Shown here one piece after another: positions 18,870 to 26,325 of a stretch of DNA of 46,780 bases. The notes under the pieces were generated by a model that worked only from the letters and a program-made list of their open reading frames with translations, made no database searches and had not been told where the DNA came from. Every line of letters starts with the position of its first letter. Within the stretch, counting starts at the first letter, position 1. The stretch is taken from positions 1 through 46,780 of the forward strand of contig JAMOTM010000017.1 in NCBI GenBank assembly GCA_027002265.1. The letters are read 5' to 3'. This DNA comes from Aquificota bacterium. GTDB lineage: Bacteria > Aquificota > Aquificia > Desulfurobacteriales > DQVG01. Both the position numbers and the translations under genes were made by a program.

Positions 18870-19793
18870 TTAAACCTTTCCATATTTTAAAAGTTTGTAA
18901 GCAGCTTGAGCAGCAATAGCTCCATCATTACAAGCAGTTACAATTTGTCTTAAATTTTTATCTCTTATATCTCCGACCGCAAAGAGTAAAGGAGTTTTAG
19001 TTTGCATATTTTCATCAGTTATTACAAAACCAGCTTTTGTGGTTTCAACTAAATCTTTTATAGGCTCAACGTTTGGCTTTAAACCTGCAAAAATAAAAAC
19101 TCCATCTACGCTAAGTTCCTTAATTTCATTTTCATATTCAAAAACAATTTTTTCCACAAATAATTTTCCATCTATCTTTAAAGGTTTTACACCTAAAAAT
19201 ACTTCTAAATTTTTAGCTTCTTTAAATTCTTTTTCTAGATGAGGAGGTAAAGAAAGTTTCTTATTTAGTAAAAGAAGATAAACTTTTGATGCAAATCTTG
19301 TTAAATAAAGAGCTTCTTCTACAGCTATTTCCCCTCTTCCTAAAACTGCGACCTTTTTTCCTTTATAAAAAGGTGCATCACATACCGCACAATAAGAAAC
19401 ACCCCTACCTCTAAACTTTTCTTCTCCTTCCACTCCAAGTTTTACGAAACTCCAGCCTGCTCCATATATAAGACTTTTGGATTTAAATATTCCCTGATTT
19501 GTTTCAGCTATAAAAATATCATTTTCTTTTTTTACTTTTTGAACTTCAACCCCATTTTTTATAGGAACATTTAAAGCTTTAAGATGCTCTTCAAATTTCT
19601 GAGAAAGCTCAAAACCTTTTATTTTTGGAAATCCCGGGTAGTTTTCTATTTCAGAAGTAAAGTTAAGCAAACCTCCAACTATAAACTCTTTTTCTAAAAT
19701 TAAAATATCTAAATTTGCTCTTTTTGCATATATTCCTGCCGTAACCCCTGCAGGTCCTGCTCCTACAATTAAAACATCATATACCTTTTCCAT
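18870..19793 (-). CDS. Thioredoxin reductase-like flavoprotein
   Basis: A 307-residue class II disulfide oxidoreductase flavoprotein with the TrxB layout. It has FAD-binding GAGPAGVTAGIYAKRA at the N-terminus, the redox pair CAVC in SYCAVCDAPFYKGK, a second dinucleotide fold VAVLGRGEIAVEEALYL, and the C-terminal FAD motif FAVGDIRDKNLRQIVTACNDGAIAA. The HRRxxxR element that binds the 2-prime phosphate of NADPH in classical TrxB is absent; the corresponding stretch reads LLLLNKKLSLPPH. The electron donor may therefore not be NADPH. No thioredoxin gene is adjacent. The ATG is preceded by AGGAG. Confidence 0.85.
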   Translation of the reverse strand: MEKVYDVLIVGAGPAGVTAGIYAKRANLDILILEKEFIVGGLLNFTSEIENYPGFPKIKGFELSQKFEEHLKALNVPIKNGVEVQKVKKENDIFIAETNQGIFKSKSLIYGAGWSFVKLGVEGEEKFRGRGVSYCAVCDAPFYKGKKVAVLGRGEIAVEEALYLTRFASKVYLLLLNKKLSLPPHLEKEFKEAKNLEVFLGVKPLKIDGKLFVEKIVFEYENEIKELSVDGVFIFAGLKPNVEPIKDLVETTKAGFVITDENMQTKTPLLFAVGDIRDKNLRQIVTACNDGAIAAQAAYKLLKYGKV

Positions 19794-19861
19794 GATTATC
19801 TCCTTTTTAGTTTTAGACGTTACAAAGATATTGTTTATTTAGTTATTTTTTTGATTACATT

Positions 19862-19892
19862 ATTATAATAATTAAATAAAATGTGAAGTCAA
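19862..19892 (-). promoter_or_regulatory. Candidate promoter of the thioredoxin reductase gene
   Basis: On the minus strand TTGACT (19892 down to 19887) and TATAAT (19867 down to 19862) are separated by 19 bases, slightly long. The predicted transcript start is about 60 bases before the ATG at 19793. A perfect 9-bp inverted repeat lies directly upstream of the -35. Confidence 0.45.
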
Positions 19893-19916
19893 GGCTTCCC
19901 ATGTAAGTGGGAAGCC
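19893..19916. repeat. Perfect 9-bp inverted repeat (hairpin) upstream of trxB
   Basis: GGCTTCCCA (19893-19901) and TGGGAAGCC (19908-19916) are perfectly complementary around a 6-base spacer. They are GC-rich in an AT-rich gap. Neither side has a good T-tract, so it is a poor intrinsic terminator for sdhAB. It abuts the -35 of the trxB promoter, so an operator or insulator is equally possible. Confidence 0.6.
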
Positions 19917-20072
19917 AAAAATTATTTTAACTCAAGTTGCCAGTTAAAAATAAAAGTAGCTTAAGATTTGATTTTCTTTGAATTATATATTGTTAAAATT
20001 TTTTAAATTTTTAAAAATCAAGCATAACTCATTGTATTTTCGTACAAGCAAATCTATAACTAGCAACTTAGG

Positions 20073-21011
20073 TTATTTTAATAGATCCTTTAACTCATCT
20101 TGATTTTTTATCTTCTTTTGAAAGAAAGGCATAGTTTTCCCCTTAGTAATCATCTTAAAAGCCAAGGGAAGACTTTCTAAAGCACCTTTTATACCTTTTG
20201 TTCTAACAATTAAAGTGTTTTCATTTAAATATCCCTGTTTTTTTATATCTTCAAAAATAGCTTTTGCATGTTTTACACCTACATAATCTTCAAATTCATT
20301 TATGGTTTTTGATCTTAAAACTGCAATTCCATGGGTTATTGGAACATGTTTAGGACAAACATCCGTACATCTTTCGCATCTTAAACAATTCCAAACATTT
20401 AAAGAAAAAGCAAGTTTTGCTCTTTCATCTTTTATAGCGTCCCTTTTATCTTCACTGAATCGTGCAAGGCGAGCAAATTGGAAAGGTCCTGCATAATTTT
20501 CATCTAAATTTTTTACAGGGCATACTGCAAAACAGGAACCACATAAAATACAATCTGTGTAAGGATCATATTTTTTATGTTCCTCAGGATAAATGATAGT
20601 CTCTTCATCTTTTCCAAGAGGTACAACATTTGGATCTGGAATTAAGTAAGGTTTAATTTTCATAAATCTATCTAAGGCTTTTGAATAGTCCACAACTAAA
20701 TCTCTCACTACTTTATAAGATGGTAAAGGATCAAGTTTTAAGGTGTCAGTTTCAAAAAGTTCAAGCATATCTTTCACTTGCGTTTTACAAGCAAGTTTAG
20801 GATGTCCATTTACCAAAATGGCACAAGAACCACAAATGGCAGCTCTACAATAAGCTCTAAAAGATAATGTAGAGTCTATATTTTCTTTTATGTAAAAAAG
20901 AGCATCTAAAATAGTCATTCCTTTAAACAGGGGAAGGATATATTCTTGATAAGTTCCTTTTTCATCTTTTTCAGGATTATATCTATAAATCTTTAATTTA
21001 AATTCTTTCAT
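20073..21011 (-). CDS. sdhB: Succinate dehydrogenase/fumarate reductase iron-sulfur subunit
   Basis: This subunit carries electrons between the SdhA flavin and the quinone or other partner. The N-terminal [2Fe-2S] domain has C55, C60, C63 and C75 (YCRAAICGSC). The ferredoxin-like domain has C154, C157, C160 and C164 (CILCGSCFAVCP), then C209, C212, C215 and C219 (CLRCERCTDVCPK). In canonical SdhB the last motif is C-x5-C-x3-CP and holds a [3Fe-4S] cluster. The extra C212 here predicts a second [4Fe-4S], as known for type E enzymes. At 312 residues it is longer than the typical 240, with a C-terminal tail of about 85 residues. It follows sdhA by 10 bases. No SdhC/D anchor gene is adjacent. Confidence 0.9.
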   Translation of the reverse strand: MKEFKLKIYRYNPEKDEKGTYQEYILPLFKGMTILDALFYIKENIDSTLSFRAYCRAAICGSCAILVNGHPKLACKTQVKDMLELFETDTLKLDPLPSYKVVRDLVVDYSKALDRFMKIKPYLIPDPNVVPLGKDEETIIYPEEHKKYDPYTDCILCGSCFAVCPVKNLDENYAGPFQFARLARFSEDKRDAIKDERAKLAFSLNVWNCLRCERCTDVCPKHVPITHGIAVLRSKTINEFEDYVGVKHAKAIFEDIKKQGYLNENTLIVRTKGIKGALESLPLAFKMITKGKTMPFFQKKIKNQDELKDLLK

Positions 21012-21021
21012 TATTTACCCC

Positions 21022-22725
21022 CTAATATTTTCTTTCTTCAGGCTGATATCTTGTAATTTCTACATCTTTCCATGAAAGCTTATATTCTCCATTTTCTAAA
21101 GTAATAAGAGAATGTTTTAAAAAGTTTTCATCATCTCTTTTTGGATAGTCAAGTCTATAATGGGAACCTCTGGATTCTTTTCTTTCTATAGCCGGAATAA
21201 TAATGCTTGGAGCAACATCTAAAGCGTTTAAAAGTTTTAAAGAAAAGAGAAGCTCAGTATTATAACTATCACTTTTATCTTTTATAGTTAAATATCTTGC
21301 TTTATCTTTAAGTTCCATTACTTTTTCTAAAGCCTCTTTCATACTTTTTTCTTCTCTAAATACCCCTACTCCATTCCATAGTGCATTTCCAAGTTCCTTG
21401 AAAATTTTAAAAGCATTTTCTTCTTTATCCTTACTTTCAAAAAGACTTGCTAATTTTTCCTCAGCCTTAGCTAAAGCTTTAGAAGAGAAATTACCCTCTT
21501 TTAATTTTGTATTTTCTGTTATATCAAGAGCTGCAAGTTTTCCAAATACTAAAATGTCTAAAAGAGAATTTCCTCCTAATCTGTTTGCACCATGAACAGA
21601 AACACAAGCACATTCCCCAATAGCATAAAGACCTTCTAGAGGAGTTTTTCCATTTATATCTGTATGAATTCCTCCCATAGTATAATGAGCTGTAGGTCTA
21701 ACTGGAATAGGTTCGTTTATAGGATCTACACCTTCAAAATCTATACTAAGCTCCCTAATTTGAGAAAGTCTTTCTAAAATTTTCTTTCTTCCAAGATGTC
21801 TTAAATCTAAGTAAACATATTCATATCCCTCTTCGTCTTTAAATCCACGTCCTTCTCTTATCTCCGTTTCAATAGCTCTAGATACAATATCTCTTGGGGC
21901 AAGTTCCATTTTGCTTGGGGCATATTTTTCCATAAAACGCTCACCTTTATTATTAATTAAATATCCTCCTTCCCCTCTTGCTCCTTCTGTAACCAAAATT
22001 CCACTTCTTCTAAGTCCAGTTGGATGAAATTGAACAAATTCTGTATCTTTTACTGGCAAACCTTGGCGAAGAACCATAGCAACGCCATCTCCAGTATTTC
22101 CAAGACAGTTAGAAGAGCGATTCCAATAAATTTTTGCAAAGCCACCTGTAGCTAACACGACAGCTTTTGCTTTTACTCCCCAAAGTTTTCCAGTTACTAA
22201 ATCTAAACCTACAAAACCTGCAATTTTATTTTCATCTTTTACTAAATCTAAAACTAAAAAGTCATATATAATTTTTACTCCATGCCTAATACATTGTTCG
22301 TATAAAGTCTGCAGAATAACATGTCCCGTTTTATCTGCAGAATAGCATGTTCTTGGAAAACCTGCTCCTCCAAAAGGTCTTTGAGCTATTTTTCCATTTT
22401 CTAATCTTGAAAATGGAGTTCCCATATGTTCAAGTTCATAAATAATTTTTGGAGCAAGCTCACACATTCTAAAAACGGCTTCTTGATCCGCTAAAAAGTC
22501 ACTTCCTTTTATAGTATCATATGCGTGTCTTTCAGGAGAATCATCTTTAGCTACATTTGCCAAAGCGGCATTAATCCCACCTTGAGCCGCTCCTGTATGA
22601 GAACGGGTAGGAAAAACCTCAGAAAACACTACTATATTTAAATCTTTTCTTCTTTTTGCTATTTCCAAAGCGCAAAATAAACCTGCTCCGCCGGCTCCAA
22701 CAATTGCAACATCGCATTCAATCAT
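21022..22725 (-). CDS. sdhA: Succinate dehydrogenase/fumarate reductase flavoprotein subunit
   Basis: SdhA interconverts succinate and fumarate on a covalently bound FAD. The 567-residue protein shows the Rossmann motif IVGAGGAGLFCA and the FAD-attachment His43 in RSHTGAAQGGINA. It also has FVQFHPTG, VTEGARGEGGYLIN, the active-site RPTAHYTMGGIHTD, and GANRLGGNSLLDILVFG. The C-terminal helical domain ends TRYQPEERKY. sdhA and sdhB form a two-gene unit read away from a divergent split-Soret cytochrome gene. Direction in the cell (oxidation of succinate or fumarate respiration) cannot be read from the sequence. The ribosome site GGGGG partly overlaps a small hairpin. Confidence 0.95.
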   Translation of the reverse strand: MIECDVAIVGAGGAGLFCALEIAKRRKDLNIVVFSEVFPTRSHTGAAQGGINAALANVAKDDSPERHAYDTIKGSDFLADQEAVFRMCELAPKIIYELEHMGTPFSRLENGKIAQRPFGGAGFPRTCYSADKTGHVILQTLYEQCIRHGVKIIYDFLVLDLVKDENKIAGFVGLDLVTGKLWGVKAKAVVLATGGFAKIYWNRSSNCLGNTGDGVAMVLRQGLPVKDTEFVQFHPTGLRRSGILVTEGARGEGGYLINNKGERFMEKYAPSKMELAPRDIVSRAIETEIREGRGFKDEEGYEYVYLDLRHLGRKKILERLSQIRELSIDFEGVDPINEPIPVRPTAHYTMGGIHTDINGKTPLEGLYAIGECACVSVHGANRLGGNSLLDILVFGKLAALDITENTKLKEGNFSSKALAKAEEKLASLFESKDKEENAFKIFKELGNALWNGVGVFREEKSMKEALEKVMELKDKARYLTIKDKSDSYNTELLFSLKLLNALDVAPSIIIPAIERKESRGSHYRLDYPKRDDENFLKHSLITLENGEYKLSWKDVEITRYQPEERKY

Positions 22726-22910
22726 GAAAAACCCCCTAAAGATTTTAGGATTTATGTATTTTGGAAGTAAAAAATGATTAGCTTAAAGGTAGGTATATTC
22801 TATCAAATTTTATTTTTAATTTTTAAAAAGGCTTTTTATTTTATTTAAAAAATTTAGTATTAAAATAAAATATTTTTAAATTTGTTTTTTCTTTATAAAT
22901 ATTTTTCAAC

Positions 22911-22938
22911 TTGTAAAAGTTTTAATAGGAGCTAAAAT
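22911..22938 (+). promoter_or_regulatory. Candidate promoter of the split-Soret cytochrome gene
   Basis: TTGTAA (22911-22916) and TAAAAT (22933-22938) are separated by 16 bases. The predicted start of transcription lies about 30 bases before the ATG at 22975, which has a strong TAGGAGG. Confidence 0.35.
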
Positions 22939-22974
22939 AATAGATAGATATTCTTATTTTTAGGAGGTATCATA

Positions 22975-23847
22975 ATGAATAGAAGAAGTTTTTTAAAAAA
23001 AATTTTAGTTGCTGCTGGAGCAGGTCTAGTTTTAAAACCTAATCTAAATGATTTGAAAATAAATACAGCTTTTGGAGCCATAAAAGTTCCAAAAATTCCT
23101 TGGGGATATGTGGAATTGGATCCAGATGAAGCTTTTAAAAGAGGATATTTAGGTTATTTAGTAGGGGAATGTTGTGGTGGAGCTTTCTGGGCTATAATGT
23201 CACTTTTAAAAGAGAAAGTTGGTTATCCTTATACTCTTTTACCTTTACCCACTTATGAAGAAATGTTAGAAGCACGAAAAAAAGGAATTCATTTGGAAAT
23301 GCCTATGAAATATGGTAATGGGGGAATTGTAGGTTATGGAACTATATGTGGAGCCTTAAATGGAGCTGCATCTGCTATTTATTGGGCTGTAGGTTCTTCT
23401 CATAAATATCATGATCCTGCTAAACAAATTATAAGAAGACTTTTTAGATGGTATGAAGAGACTGCTTTCCCAACTCCATTATCAAATGAATATGCTCAAA
23501 AAGGACTCTTTCCGGTAAAAGGAAAAACAGATAAAGTTTTGCCAAGCGTAAAAACAAATTCGGTTCTATGTCATGTTACAGTATCTAAATGGTGTTATGA
23601 AACAGGCTATGCAAGTGGTTCAAAAGAAAGAGCTGAAAGATGTGCTCGAATTACAGCAGATACAGCCCGTCAAGCGGTAATTTTGCTTAATGCTTATTTT
23701 AAAGGAGAATTAGAAAAATATCCATTTAAATTATCTAAGTTAACCGCACAATGTAGAAGTTGCCACTACAAAGGTAAAAACTATTCTCGCGGAGAATTTG
23801 CAAGAGGTTTTATACAATGCGAAACCTGTCACGTAAATTTAAAGTAA
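22975..23847 (+). CDS. Tat-exported split-Soret-type cytochrome c
   Basis: A 290-residue protein of the C_GCAxxG_C_C family, like the split-Soret diheme cytochrome c known from Desulfovibrio. The N-terminus NRRSFLKKILVAAGAGLVL is a twin-arginine signal, so the folded protein goes to the periplasm. The family Cys motifs appear as GECCGGAFWAI and GYGTICGALNGAA. Two C-terminal heme c sites, CRSCH and CETCH, bind two hemes. It is a single gene divergent from sdhA, with its own terminator, suggesting a periplasmic electron-transfer role. The physiological partner of split-Soret cytochromes is not settled. Heme attachment needs a cytochrome c biogenesis system; a ResB-like gene lies at the right edge. 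Confidence 0.88.
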   Translation: MNRRSFLKKILVAAGAGLVLKPNLNDLKINTAFGAIKVPKIPWGYVELDPDEAFKRGYLGYLVGECCGGAFWAIMSLLKEKVGYPYTLLPLPTYEEMLEARKKGIHLEMPMKYGNGGIVGYGTICGALNGAASAIYWAVGSSHKYHDPAKQIIRRLFRWYEETAFPTPLSNEYAQKGLFPVKGKTDKVLPSVKTNSVLCHVTVSKWCYETGYASGSKERAERCARITADTARQAVILLNAYFKGELEKYPFKLSKLTAQCRSCHYKGKNYSRGEFARGFIQCETCHVNLK

Positions 23848-23849
23848 TA

Positions 23850-23873
23850 AAAGGGGGAGCTTTTTCCCCCTTT
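23850..23873. terminator. Bidirectional terminator between the cytochrome gene and smpB
   Basis: A 9-bp stem AAAGGGGGA / TCCCCCTTT with loop GCTTTT lies after the cytochrome stop at 23845-23847. The smpB stop codon lies within the right arm. Both strands give a T-rich right flank (CCCCCTTTTATT on the minus strand), so it can serve both convergent genes. Confidence 0.8.
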
Positions 23874-24318
23874 ATCTATAATTTTTCATATATCTTTCTA
23901 TTTCTCTTTTTACCTCTCTTTCTTTAATAACATGACGTTTTTCGTATTTCTTTCTACCTCTTGCAAGACCTAAAAGAACTTTGGCTTTTCTATTTTTAAA
24001 ATAAATTTTTAAAGGAATTAAAGTTAAGCCTTTTTCTTCAAGCTTTCCAATAAGTCTTTTTATTTCATATTTATGTAAAAGAAGTTTTCTTTCTCTTAAA
24101 GGTTCGTGATTTTTATGAGTTCCTTTGTCATAGGGAGCAATATATACATTTACAAGATAAACTTCCCCATCTTTTATTTTTGCATAGCCATCTTTTAATT
24201 GGCATTTTCCTTGGGCTAAAGATTTTACTTCTGTTCCTTCTAAAACTATACCAGCTTCTATGGTTTCTAAAATTTCATAGTCGTGATAAGCTTTTCTATT
24301 TTCTGCAACAACTTTCAT
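23872..24318 (-). CDS. smpB: SsrA-binding protein (SmpB)
   Basis: SmpB binds tmRNA and brings it to stalled ribosomes for trans-translation. The 148-residue barrel protein has NRKAYHDYEILETIEAGIVL, GTEVKSLAQGKCQLKDGYA, the RKLLLHKYEI segment, LIPLKIYFKNRKAKVLLGLARGRKKYEKR, and the basic C-terminal tail that enters the decoding channel. A TTG start 12 bases upstream is possible. I chose the ATG at 24318 because GGAGG at 24324-24328 is correctly spaced for it and the family N-terminus fits. No ssrA gene is in the window. Confidence 0.96.
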   Translation of the reverse strand: MKVVAENRKAYHDYEILETIEAGIVLEGTEVKSLAQGKCQLKDGYAKIKDGEVYLVNVYIAPYDKGTHKNHEPLRERKLLLHKYEIKRLIGKLEEKGLTLIPLKIYFKNRKAKVLLGLARGRKKYEKRHVIKEREVKREIERYMKNYR

Positions 24319-24410
24319 TTTATCCTCCAAAACTTTTTGTTTTTACATAATATAATTTAAAAATACAAAATAAAAAATAGAGAGCGATTTTTTAAATTAG
24401 GGATGATATC

Positions 24411-24770
24411 TTGAAAAAATACACTTTAACAAAAAAAGAGCGTTTAAAAAAAAATAAAGAATTTAAAAAAGTTTTTGACAATCAATATGTAGGTTATGGA
24501 AAGTATATGGTTCTTTTGTATAAAGAAAATGATTTAAAATATCCTCGACTTGGAGTTATTGCTTCAAAAAAAGTTTCAAAAAAAGCAGTAGAAAGAAATA
24601 GAGCTAAGCGTCTTTTAAGGGAAGTTTTTCGTCTTAATAAATTTTTAATGAAAAAGGGGGATTATATTTTAATAGCAAAAAAAAATATTTTAAGTGCTAA
24701 TTATAAAGAGATAGAAGAAGATTTTATAAATATATTAAAAGGTAAAAAACTCTTTGAAGGAAAATCATGA
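24411..24770 (+). CDS. rnpA: Ribonuclease P protein component (RnpA)
   Basis: RnpA assists the catalytic RNA of RNase P in 5-prime maturation of tRNA. The 119-residue basic protein starts with KKYTLTKKERLKKNKEFKKVF and contains the family signature KKAVERNRAKRLLREVFR. The start is TTG. It is usually linked to rpmH upstream and yidC downstream. Here there is no room for rpmH in the 92-base gap after smpB, and trmD follows with a 4-base ATGA overlap instead. It heads a seven-gene rightward operon to tyrS. Confidence 0.93.
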   Translation: MKKYTLTKKERLKKNKEFKKVFDNQYVGYGKYMVLLYKENDLKYPRLGVIASKKVSKKAVERNRAKRLLREVFRLNKFLMKKGDYILIAKKNILSANYKEIEEDFINILKGKKLFEGKS

Positions 24771-25519
24771 AAGTATTTATTGTCACAGCTCTACCTCAGT
24801 TTTATAAATCTTTTTTTGAATGTGGGGTTATTGGAAAAGCTTTAAAAAAAGGAATTTTTGAAGTAGAAATTTTAGACTTAAGAAAATTTACCTTAGATAA
24901 GCATAAACAAATTGATGACCGGCCCTATGGTGGGGGTCCGGGTATGGTTTTAAAAATAGAGCCTCTTTTTCGAGCTTTTAATTATGCTGCTTTAAAAGTT
25001 TTAGGGAAAATAAAAGAAGATATTAATACTTTAGATGAAGAAAAAAGAAAAGAGTTTATAAAAAATATTTTAGAAAAATACGACCCTAAAGACTTAAAAG
25101 AAAAAACAAAAGAACTTTTGTATGTTATCCGTTTGGAACCTTGGGGAAAAGTTTTTAATCAGGAAAAAGCATATGAGTTTTCAAAAAAGAAAAATTTACT
25201 TATATTTTGTGGAAGATACGAAGGTTTAGATGAAAGAATTTCAGAAGTAGTGGATGAAGAAATTTCTATTGGAAACTTTATTTTAACTGGAGGAGATACT
25301 GCAGCCCTTGTGATTTTGGAAGCTACTTTAAGACTTTTAGATGGAGTTTTGCACAATAAAAAAAGTCTGGAGGTAGATAGTTTTTCAAGTAAAGAGCTAA
25401 AAGCATATCCCGTTTATACAAGACCTTTTGAATATAAAGGAAGAAAAGTTCCAGAAATTCTTCTTTCGGGAAATCATGAAAAAATAGAAAAATGGAGAAA
25501 AAAAAATAAAAAAGTATAA
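24767..25519 (+). CDS. trmD: tRNA (guanine37-N1)-methyltransferase TrmD, inserted and C-terminally shortened
   Basis: TrmD makes m1G37, which prevents +1 frameshifting. The knotted SPOUT core is clear: DDRPYGGGPGMV (about 50-61), FCGRYEGLDERI (148-159), EISIGNFILTGGDTAALV, and the catalytic Asp in LEVDSFSSKE (D204). Two things are odd. Between PLFRAFNYAA and VIRLEPWGK there is an extra charged segment of about 35 residues (roughly 80-115). Also, the chain stops at EKWRKKNKKV, right after the LLSGNH motif, where E. coli TrmD continues for about 45 residues of C-terminal domain. No continuation exists in another frame before the next gene. The normally conserved SPQG reads EPWG. I expect it is active but cannot prove it. 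Confidence 0.9.
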   Translation: MKVFIVTALPQFYKSFFECGVIGKALKKGIFEVEILDLRKFTLDKHKQIDDRPYGGGPGMVLKIEPLFRAFNYAALKVLGKIKEDINTLDEEKRKEFIKNILEKYDPKDLKEKTKELLYVIRLEPWGKVFNQEKAYEFSKKKNLLIFCGRYEGLDERISEVVDEEISIGNFILTGGDTAALVILEATLRLLDGVLHNKKSLEVDSFSSKELKAYPVYTRPFEYKGRKVPEILLSGNHEKIEKWRKKNKKV

Positions 25520-25530
25520 AAGAGGTTTTT

Positions 25531-26325
25531 ATGATTGTTAAATATTTTATGGATAAAGGTTCAAGAAATTATCAAGAGGATACTTTATTTATTAATGGAA
25601 AAATATATCAAGAAGAGTATTTTGGGAAAATTAGAGTAGAAAAAATAGAGGAGGACAAAGCTCTTTTTGCAGTTTTAGATGGTATGGGCGGAGGAGAAGC
25701 CGGAGATTTTGTTAGTTATTTTGTTGCAAAAGAGCTAAAAAAAATTTGGGAAGATAGTTTAAAAAATCAACCTTTAGATATAAAGCTTTATATTAGAGCT
25801 ATAAGATATTTACAAAAACTTACAGAAAGGATATTTTTAGAAGGTTCTTTTTTAAGTTATGCTGGAACCACTTTATCTGGTCTTGTTATAGATAAAAAAG
25901 AAAATAAAGCTTTAGCTTTTAATGTGGGAGATTCTCGAGTATATCTTCTTAGAAATAATAAATTAAAACTTTTAACCAAAGATCATTCTTTAGTTCAAAA
26001 ACTTATAGATATGGGACTTTTAAGAGAAGAAGAAAGAATATATCACCCCCAAAAACATATAATAACCTTTGGTCTTGGTTCAGCCTTTAAAGATGTTTGG
26101 CTTGAAGAGAAAGAAAAAATTTACTTTAATTTAATAGATCTTCAAAAAGAGGATGTCTTTTTCCTGTCTACAGATGGAGTACACGATTATCTTCAGGATA
26201 AAGAACTTGAATACTTTTTAATAGAAGAAAAAGAAAATTTAAGAGGTTTAGCTCTTTTAATAGAAGAGATTTTTAGAAGAGGCGCTCCAGATAATTTTAG
26301 TTTTATCTATGTGGAAAATAAATAA
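25531..26325 (+). CDS. PP2C-family serine/threonine protein phosphatase
   Basis: A stand-alone bacterial PPM/PP2C phosphatase (Stp/PrpC-like) of 264 residues with the full metal-binding set. It has NYQEDTLF, FAVLDGMGGGEAGD, GTTLSGLVID, FNVGDSRVYLL, TKDHSLVQ, FFLSTDGVHDYL and the C-terminal APDNFSFI. It removes phosphate from Ser/Thr with two Mn2+/Mg2+. No Ser/Thr kinase gene is next to it, though PrpC-PrkC pairs are common elsewhere. Its stop overlaps the ATG of the next gene (TAATG), pointing to coupled translation with the UPF0280 protein. Confidence 0.9.
   Translation: MIVKYFMDKGSRNYQEDTLFINGKIYQEEYFGKIRVEKIEEDKALFAVLDGMGGGEAGDFVSYFVAKELKKIWEDSLKNQPLDIKLYIRAIRYLQKLTERIFLEGSFLSYAGTTLSGLVIDKKENKALAFNVGDSRVYLLRNNKLKLLTKDHSLVQKLIDMGLLREEERIYHPQKHIITFGLGSAFKDVWLEEKEKIYFNLIDLQKEDVFFLSTDGVHDYLQDKELEYFLIEEKENLRGLALLIEEIFRRGAPDNFSFIYVENK

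Noticed and set aside
19893-19916. Intrinsic terminator of sdhAB
   Set aside because: The stem is perfect, but neither strand has a following T-run, so it is listed as a repeat rather than a terminator.
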